Below, piece by piece: positions 58,217-64,000 of a DNA stretch of 64,000 nt. How positions within the stretch are numbered: the stretch's first letter is position 1; every line of letters starts with the position of its first letter. Made by a program: the position numbers and the translations under genes. This DNA is from Perognathus longimembris pacificus (lineage: Eukaryota; Chordata; Mammalia; Rodentia; Heteromyidae): assembly GCF_023159225.1 (NCBI RefSeq), contig NC_063166.1:74464575-74528574 (forward strand). The letters are read 5' to 3'. Below the pieces are notes generated by a model. It was not told the DNA's origin and did not search any database. It was given only the letters and a program-made list of their open reading frames with translations.

Positions 58217-58440
58217 CGTGCGCACTGGGTTTTTGAGAGCAGAGTCTTGCCCTTGCTTGACTTGCTTGTTTCGCTGGTATTCTACTGCTTGAGCCATGCC
58301 TCTAGCCCTGTTTTTTGCTCATTATATTGGAGATGGGGTCTAGTAAACTTTTATGCTCAGGCTGGACTCAAACTACAACCCAGTGACTCTTAGCCTGCTT
58401 AATAAGCTACGATTGTAGGCCTGAGCTACACATGTTGGGT
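58163..58440 (-). mobile_element. Diverged B1/ID-type SINE with (TG)n tail
   Basis: 58163-58217 is a TG microsatellite at the tail side. 58224-58440 reads in reverse as the dimer ('tattctactgcttgagccat', 'aggctggactcaaactacaa', 'cgattgtaggcctgagctac'). One of the most decayed copies. Confidence 0.7.
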
Positions 58441-58532
58441 AGTAAATAGAGTTCTTAATTTAATTTTCAAGTGTGCCCCAAGAGCTTTCCTTTCTTTTAA
58501 ATGTTCCTCAAACTTAAAAATGTATGAACCTC

Positions 58533-59005
58533 TATCTTAGTCAGGTAGGGATACTATTTTTTAAAAAAGGAAACTCACTTTATACAATTACAAACCTCCC
58601 TTTGTACAATTACAAACCTCCCTTTGTACAATTACTGCATGCTAACAAAAAAAAACAACAATGCAGATTTCACCTTGAAAACAAACACTACCAGGGACTG
58701 GAGGTTGGGAAGTCCAAGATCAAGGTACCAATAGATTCCAGGCCTGCCGAGGCCCTCTTCCTCACAGATGGGGCTGTCTCACTGTGCCTGCAGGTACCAG
58801 GAGGTATGATCAGGCTTCCCCAGGCATCTTTTATAAGGGATCTAATCTCCTTCCTGCGGGTGTGGCCCAGCCAATCATTAATCACTATACCATCTTTCTA
58901 AGGCCTTGGCCTTTTCCTGCCAGCACTTCAGGGATTAGGTTTCAGTATACAAACTGGGCAAACTACAAACCTTCAGTCCATAGCAAACCCCCGATCTCAA
59001 ATGCA
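58533..59005 (-). mobile_element. MaLR solo LTR (MLT1A-like) with internal tandem repeat
   Basis: In reverse it has the MLT1 order: 'cttagtcaggtagggatact' at one end, 'gggaagtccaagatcaaggt', 'cttttataagggatctaatc', and 'caaaccttcagtccatagca' at the other. 58583-58634 is a 22-bp unit (TACAATTACAAACCTCCCTTTG) in 2.4 copies. Solo and non-coding. Confidence 0.75.
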
Positions 59006-59137
59006 TGCTCCCCCTTTGAGAAACCACGCCTTGAACCTCATGTGATGCCACTCCACTCAGATGGAACAAGCATATCCAACAACAGTCACTAGCAGGCTCT
59101 GGTTAGAGAAAAAGTCACTTCTGTGGCCCAGGACAAT

Positions 59138-59140
59138 TTC

Positions 59141-59210
<70 letters not shown>
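59138..59210. repeat. (TTTC)18 microsatellite
   Basis: Perfect tetranucleotide run. No SINE is recognised beside it. Confidence 0.98.
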
Positions 59211-59211
<1 letters not shown>

Positions 59212-59819
59212 ATTCTTGCTTTTAAACTAGTGATTTATTTGAAAATGAGGAACTCCACAAGCCGCTCCAGCTGCTGTTCACAGGGAGCCTCGCCCATTTT
59301 TATAATACTGCGCAGAGGCGGGTGAAGGATTTTCTTTCTCAAAATTGACTCGGAATGGGGAAATTTTTTTCCAGTAATGAAAAATATTATTCCAATTGGC
59401 CCTCTGCAATTTTCTTGGATGTTGACAAAATCTGACAATGAACATTTGTGTCAGAAATTTGTGTCAGAACCCTCTCAAAGCCATCAGGTCAAGCATACTG
59501 GTTCAACTGCATAAAAAAAGGAGGGGCTGGCTTGTTTACCTCTACTCAAGCCGACCAGCTCTGGTGAAAGAGATTTGCAAGTGACCCATGATGCCACATC
59601 TAGCTAGGACACTCAGTCTCCCTCAATCTGGCCCTACCTACTTTCTCCCATCCACCTACCCTTGTACACCCAATGCTGACTGAATATCTCTCCTGAAGGT
59701 TTTGGGCAGTTCTATCTGGAAGGCCCAATGTGTGCTGGAAATGGTCTCTCAGGCCAAGGTTGATTCCAGACTAATTTTGTGTTTCTGTGCATATGTGCAC
59801 ACATAGGGGTGTGTGGGGG
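59211..59819. other. Unassigned sequence
   Basis: Nothing recognised; 'cagaaatttgtgtcagaa' repeats at 59445-59470. Confidence 0.4.
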
Positions 59820-60090
59820 GGAGGTACTTGGATTTGAACTCACAACCTGGTGTACTCTCACATAGATTTTACACTCAACACTAGCCATCTACCACTTGAA
59901 CCAAATCTCCACTTCCAGCTTTTTTGCTGGTAAATTGGAGAATAAACATCTTAGAGACTTTTTTTTGCCTGGGCTAGCTTTGAACCTCAGTCTTTAGATC
60001 TCAGCTTCTTGAGTAGCTGAGATTACAGGCATGAGCCATAAGTGATCAACAGTGTTCTCTCTCCCTCCCTCCCTCTCTCTCTCTCCTTCT
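59820..60090 (-). mobile_element. B1/ID-type dimeric SINE, with CT-rich run behind
   Basis: The body 59820-60050 is reversed ('acttggatttgaactcacaa' to 'gattacaggcatgagccata'). A CTCC/CT run (60056-60090) follows on the head side, unlike the usual tail-side position. Confidence 0.85.
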
Positions 60091-60214
60091 TAAAATCTCA
60101 GTATATCCCTTTCACCCCTCATCTCTAAACTCATGGATACCCAAATTAGGTGGACAGATGGTGACTAGAAGTTCAGATCAATTCAGTGATTATTTATTGA
60201 GCACTTTTGGAGAA

Positions 60215-60368
60215 AGCATATGGCTTTGTAACCAAACCCAACAGGAATCTAGGATTTGTTTACCACTCCTGTGATCTCTGGAGAGTTATTTCCTCTCTCT
60301 AAGCAGCAGTGGTAAATGGGGATGATAATCCTTACCTTGAAGAGTTATAAGGTTTGAAAATAAAGTAC
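60215..60368 (+). repeat. MIR SINE relic
   Basis: 'atggctttgtaaccaaaccc', 'ctctggagagttatttcctc', 'aaatggggatgataatcctt' and 'gaagagttataaggtttgaa' match MIR well. Confidence 0.75.
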
Positions 60369-60369
60369 A

Positions 60370-60613
60370 CGCTGGGCACTAGTGGCTCACAGCTGTAATC
60401 CTAGATACTCAGGAGTCTGAGCTCTGAGGATCTCAGACTTTCCAGCCTAGGGCAGGAAAGTCCTATGAGATTCCTATCTCCAATTACCCAATACAAAACT
60501 GGAAGTGATGCTGTGGCTCAAAGTGGTAGAGTGATAGCCTTGAGTAAAAGAACTCCGGGACAATGCCTAGGCCCTGAGCTCAAGCCAGGATTGACATTAA
60601 ATAAATAAATACA
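60370..60613 (+). mobile_element. B1/ID-type dimeric SINE
   Basis: 'cgctgggcactagtggctca' to 'ctgagctcaagccaggattg' with an AAAT-repeat tail. The short AAATAAAGTACA / AAATACAGTACA flanks may be a target duplication. Confidence 0.9.
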
Positions 60614-61429
60614 GTACATAGTGATAACCACTCGAAGTAGTATTTGGTAATGGCATTGGGGTTTCAATGGGGTCCCAGCGGGAAACAGTCAGATGAAATC
60701 AAGGAGATATCAAGGCAATATTTACAACACTGTGTCCAGACAAGGGAGAGACGGCAGAGTGCAGTGGGACCGGAGATTCAAGAAGGGAAAGGCAAGTGGG
60801 TTCCAGAATCTGGAAGGCTATCTTGAGAAGAGCTGTGACCTCTCAAGAGAGAGGAGAGCTGCAGCAGTAATGATTCACTGCTTGTTTCCTGCAGGGCAAT
60901 CCTTTATCTGCACATCAGAAGTGCTATCTGAGATTCAAACCCTTGTGCCTGAAAACACAAGAAAGAAAGGATTCCAGCACAACTGCCATTCACAGCAGGC
61001 CACCACATGCAGGCCCTGCAGCTCAACAATGAACACCACGTGTGCTTGTAAGAACTCTGAGCGACAGATTCAGACATAAAGATCATATGTAAAGTATAAT
61101 ATATGCTAACATAAAATAAGTAGGAACCCCTAGTGCAGCTGATGCAAAGGAACAAAGATACCTTTGAATGGATCCTAGAGCATAGTACTAAAGATGAAAG
61201 AAAATAAGCATGAGAAAGAACATTCTAGATAACGGCAATAAGAGAGCCCAGAAGTGTGCTTTTGCCGTGCTATAAGCCTGTGGATTTGAGGGTAGGGTGT
61301 ACAGACAGCAGACAGCACCGGGAAAGCCAGTGCTGGGTTATTCATCAGGGAATTGTCTGTCATATTCCAAAATAAAAAGCAGATGACTGAGATCTTACCC
61401 TGAGAGCCAGGACTCTTTGAATAGATTTT
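60614..61429. other. Unassigned sequence
   Basis: The 128-codon frame at 60693-61079 has Cys and charged residues but no domain I recognise and no splice context. I do not call it a gene. Confidence 0.35.
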
Positions 61430-61653
61430 CTTTTTCTTGGTGCTGCTCCTGGGGCTCGAACTCAGGGTCTGGGTGTTGTCCATTAGTTTTTTCATTCAAG
61501 GCTGGTGCTCTGCCATTTGAACCACAGCTCCACTTCCTGCTTTTGGGGTGGTTAGTTGGAGCTAAGAGTCTCATAGACTTTCCTAGCTTTGAGATCCTCA
61601 GATCTCAGCCTCCTGAATAGCTAGGATGACATGCATGAGCTACCAGTGTTCAG
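61430..61653 (-). mobile_element. B1/ID-type dimeric SINE
   Basis: Reverse, 'ctcctggggctcgaactcag' to 'gcatgagctaccagtgttca'. Confidence 0.9.
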
Positions 61654-62054
61654 TCCTTATGATTGGTTTATAAGCAGTAGAATGACGGCATCACGTGTGT
61701 CCTAGCAAAATGATTTAGCTCACCACAAGGAAGGTTATTCTTGTTGATTGTTCTTGTCCTGTCTTGGTGTAATGGGGCAGGGAAGGAAGAAGGGTCGGAA
61801 GAGTCTGAAGTAGAAGGAACATGGTTTGGGGAAACACATGGCTCTAAAACAGACCTTCAACAAAAGTTCCTTGTAGGATAGAAAATCTTGGCCAGAAGAT
61901 ATCTTAGTGCTGTGCTTGTAGGTGCTTAATGCACATCGATTCCCTTGGGATCTGGTAGATCTGGAATGGAGATGGCACATGGTCCATGAGCCCCAGGTAA
62001 GGCTGATAGCCTAGGAACACACCCAGTGGACCAATCTTTGAAGCCAACTATTTC
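61654..62054. other. Unassigned sequence
   Basis: No recognisable element. Confidence 0.4.
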
Positions 62055-62254
62055 ACTCTTTCCCTTCTTTCTGTCTTTCTTCCTTTCTTCCTTCTTTCCT
62101 TCCTTCCTTCTTCCCTCCCTCCCTTCCTTCCTCCCTCTCTCCTTCCTTCCTCCCTCCCTTCCTTCCTTCCTTCCTTCCTTCCTTCCTTCCTTCCTTCCTT
62201 CCTTCCTTCCTTCCTTCCTTCCTTCCTTCCTTCCTTCCTTCCTTCCTTTCTTTC

Positions 62255-62310
<56 letters not shown>

Positions 62311-62345
62311 TCCTTCTTTCTTTCTTTCTTTCTTTTCTTCCTTTA
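62055..62345. repeat. (TTCC)n / (TTTC)n pyrimidine tract, about 290 nt
   Basis: Mixed C/T start, a long TTCC block (about 62155-62246), then a TTTC block (62247-62340). It lies at the tail side of the reverse SINE at 62346. It produces long spurious frames (Phe/Leu/Pro/Ser on plus, Lys/Glu/Gly/Arg on minus). Confidence 0.98.
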
Positions 62346-62584
62346 TTTTGTAGGTTATGGGGCTCAAACTCAGGGCTTGGGCGCTGTCCCTAGCTTTTTC
62401 CCTCAAGGCTAGAGCTCTATCACTTTGAGCCACAACACCACTTCTGGTTTTCTGGTGGTTAATTGGAGTTAAGAGTCTCATAGGCTTTCCTGCCTGGGGC
62501 TTTCTTGGAACTGCGATCTTCAGATCTCAGTCTCCCGAATACCTTGGATTGCAGGCATGAGCCAGTGAGCCACCAATGCCCAGC
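62346..62584 (-). mobile_element. B1/ID-type dimeric SINE
   Basis: Reverse, 'ttgtaggttatggggctcaa' to 'gccaccaatgcccagctgct'. An 8-9 bp repeat 'gagccagtgagcca' sits at its head. Confidence 0.9.
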
Positions 62585-63180
62585 TGCTGCTTAAGTATTA
62601 CAGATGAGTTACTTCAGGCCCCAGAAGGACCTGTCTGGTGGTGTCTGGTGTATAATAACTTGGTGGCAGGTAGTATAGAAATCTGATTCTCCAATCCAGA
62701 GTTCTGTAGGGGCTCGCAAGACCCTCTGAGAGATGATCTGGGGCCAGGCACTCTACTTGCTACTAAGGGCAAAGGGGAAAGGGAGTCCACAGTAGCTGAT
62801 GAGGTACAAGTGTTCTTGCACATCCTGGGAGAGTGCAAATGGATCTGCCAACATGTGTGACAAGCTCTTCACGCATCAGCCTGCTCCAAGGGTATCATGA
62901 AAGCTGACATAAATCTCTGGTGGGCTGCCAAAGGCCTGCTTCCCAGACTCAGTGACTGGCATAAAAACTCAATGCAAGACTCAAAACACATGTTCACAAG
63001 GGTGCACTCTACTTGGAGAGCAATTCCGAAATACGTATCAAGAGTAACCTAAGTGTTCATTCCATTCAACCTTATAATTTTGTGGGAATGTAGGAGGGTT
63101 CCAATATAGAAACTGAATTGCACAAAAGACAAAGACAGAGAAGACTGAAAGAATATTACCAGCTATTGCTCCAGCATAAT
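62585..63180. other. Unassigned sequence
   Basis: No repeat family, exon or RNA gene recognised. Confidence 0.4.
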
Positions 63181-63435
63181 GTGGTGTGTGTGTGTGTGCG
63201 TGTCACACACACATGCCAGTATTACAGAGTAGCTTGAACTCAGGCTTTCACACTGTTTAGCTTTTTCTGCTCAAGGCTAGTGCCCTACCACTTGAGCCAC
63301 AGCTCTACTTCCAACATTGATTGGTTAAGTGAAGAATCTCCTTGACTTTTCTTCCTGAGCTGAATTCAAACTATGATTCCTGGATCTCAGCCTCCTGAGT
63401 AACTCAGATCACAGGCTTGAGTCATCAACATCCAG
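63181..63435 (-). mobile_element. B1/ID-type dimeric SINE with TG/CA palindromic tail
   Basis: 63183-63213 is GTGTGTG...GTCACACACACATG, a TG run facing a CA run. 63214-63435 is the reversed SINE ('cttgaactcaggctttcaca' to 'caggcttgagtcatcaacat'). Confidence 0.85.
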
Positions 63436-63509
63436 CGATAGATAATTCTTACTTTTCCACTATGGACTTGAATATTACTTGGCTTCCATGTGATTTTCAA
63501 AACTGAAAC

Positions 63510-63667
63510 CAAGGTGACTGTTGGGAGAGATGGGGGAGAAGGATGGAAAAAATAGCATTGACCAAGATGGCGCTGTACTTACAAACTGACATGGTGAATT
63601 GAGACTCCTTTGTACAACAACTTGAAGAGAGTAAATGTTAAAAATAGATAAAAATAAAAATAAAAAC
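63510..63667 (+). repeat. L1 3' UTR end, older class
   Basis: 'ggagagatgggggagaagga', 'ttgaccaagatggcgctgta', 'aaactgacatggtgaattga' and 'tttgtacaacaacttgaaga', then an AAAAT-rich tail. A short 5'-truncated copy. Confidence 0.8.
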
Positions 63668-63804
63668 AAAACCAGAAAATTAATTTCTAAGACTTAATTT
63701 GCCCCCAAGCCACCTATTTAGGCAATGTCAGAAACAAGTCAATCTGATTGGAAGGTCATGTTCTTTCCAGGATGACAGGATGCAACCATTAGCCTGAGGT
63801 TCAT

Positions 63805-64000
63805 TACAGGATTATCAGAAAAATGGAGAAACAACAGAGGAATAGAAGAGTAAATTAGAGAATATACACTCAATGGACAATTATGCAGTCATTAAAAAAG
63901 ATAAGCGGTTTCCATGGTGCTTTAAAAGCATCGTGATTGTGACAAAATGCTTAATGAAAAATTACAATAGCAAATTTTATGTAATTATGGTGAAGTAAAA
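63805..64000 (+). repeat. Ancient L1M 3' region relic, running off the window
   Basis: 'aattatgcagtcattaaaaa' and 'gtgacaaaatgcttaatgaa' fit the old L1M tails also seen at 53570 and 56200. Confidence 0.5.

Noticed and set aside
17892..59210. Microsatellite-driven Arg-Glu, Thr-His or Val-Cys frames as repeat proteins
   Set aside because: They exist only because dinucleotide and tetranucleotide repeats lack stops.
60693..61079. 128-codon plus-strand frame with several Cys
   Set aside because: Cys spacing fits no zinc-binding motif I know; no supporting signal around it.
62053..62481. 142-codon Lys/Glu/Gly/Arg-rich frame, and its plus-strand Phe/Leu/Pro/Ser counterpart
   Set aside because: Both are translations of the TTCC/TTTC simple repeat and the SINE next to it.

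Overview
This is a 64 kb stretch of nuclear, mammalian, almost certainly rodent DNA. I find no host protein-coding exon, no structural RNA gene and no CpG-rich promoter. Nearly everything recognisable is retrotransposon sequence: LINE-1 (L1) pieces of at least four age classes, about thirty SINEs, five MaLR-type solo LTRs, MIR and L2 relics, possible MER5-like DNA-transposon relics, and many microsatellites. Two SINE types dominate. One is a dimer whose left half is ID-like (tRNA-derived, with a GGTTCGATTCC box B). The other joins a B1/7SL-like left half to the same right half. I see no B2 or B4 elements and no mouse-type B1 or ID copies, so this does not look like a mouse or rat. A castorimorph such as a kangaroo rat or pocket mouse is my best guess, by recall and with low certainty.

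Layout. 1-4449: a young but dead L1 holding ORF2 with two frameshifts and two stops, then a 3' UTR and poly(A). 4450-13500: mostly unassigned sequence with SINEs, MIR and L2 relics and two MaLR LTRs, each split by a SINE. 13500-22900: sparse, with SINEs, an L1 3' end and a MIR. 22985-24540: an ancient inverted L1 followed by SINEs and long CT and CA tracts. 24540-30400: quiet. 30420-34715: a dense nest of two SINEs, an inverted L1 with target duplications and a SINE inside it, an L2, two SINEs in a row at one target site, and an L1 inside an older L1. 34715-39030: quiet, with microsatellites. 39031-46262: a SINE cluster over a long ancient L1 ORF2 relic, then an L1 3' end and an LTR. 46263-48880: an L1ME-like 3' end carrying a young inverted L1. 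48881-64000: old L1 relics, LTRs, SINEs, and long purine or pyrimidine tracts.

The most instructive signals are structural. Four separate L1 3' ends carry an inverted 5' segment, the mark of twin priming; one is flanked by a perfect 13-bp target duplication. Two SINEs sit back to back, delimited by three copies of one 18-bp sequence. Two SINE families share a right half. A block of about 780 bp interrupts an ancient L1 at a precise point. I found no undescribed gene system. The longest open frames are L1 relics, or reading frames through L1 antisense strands and simple repeats.
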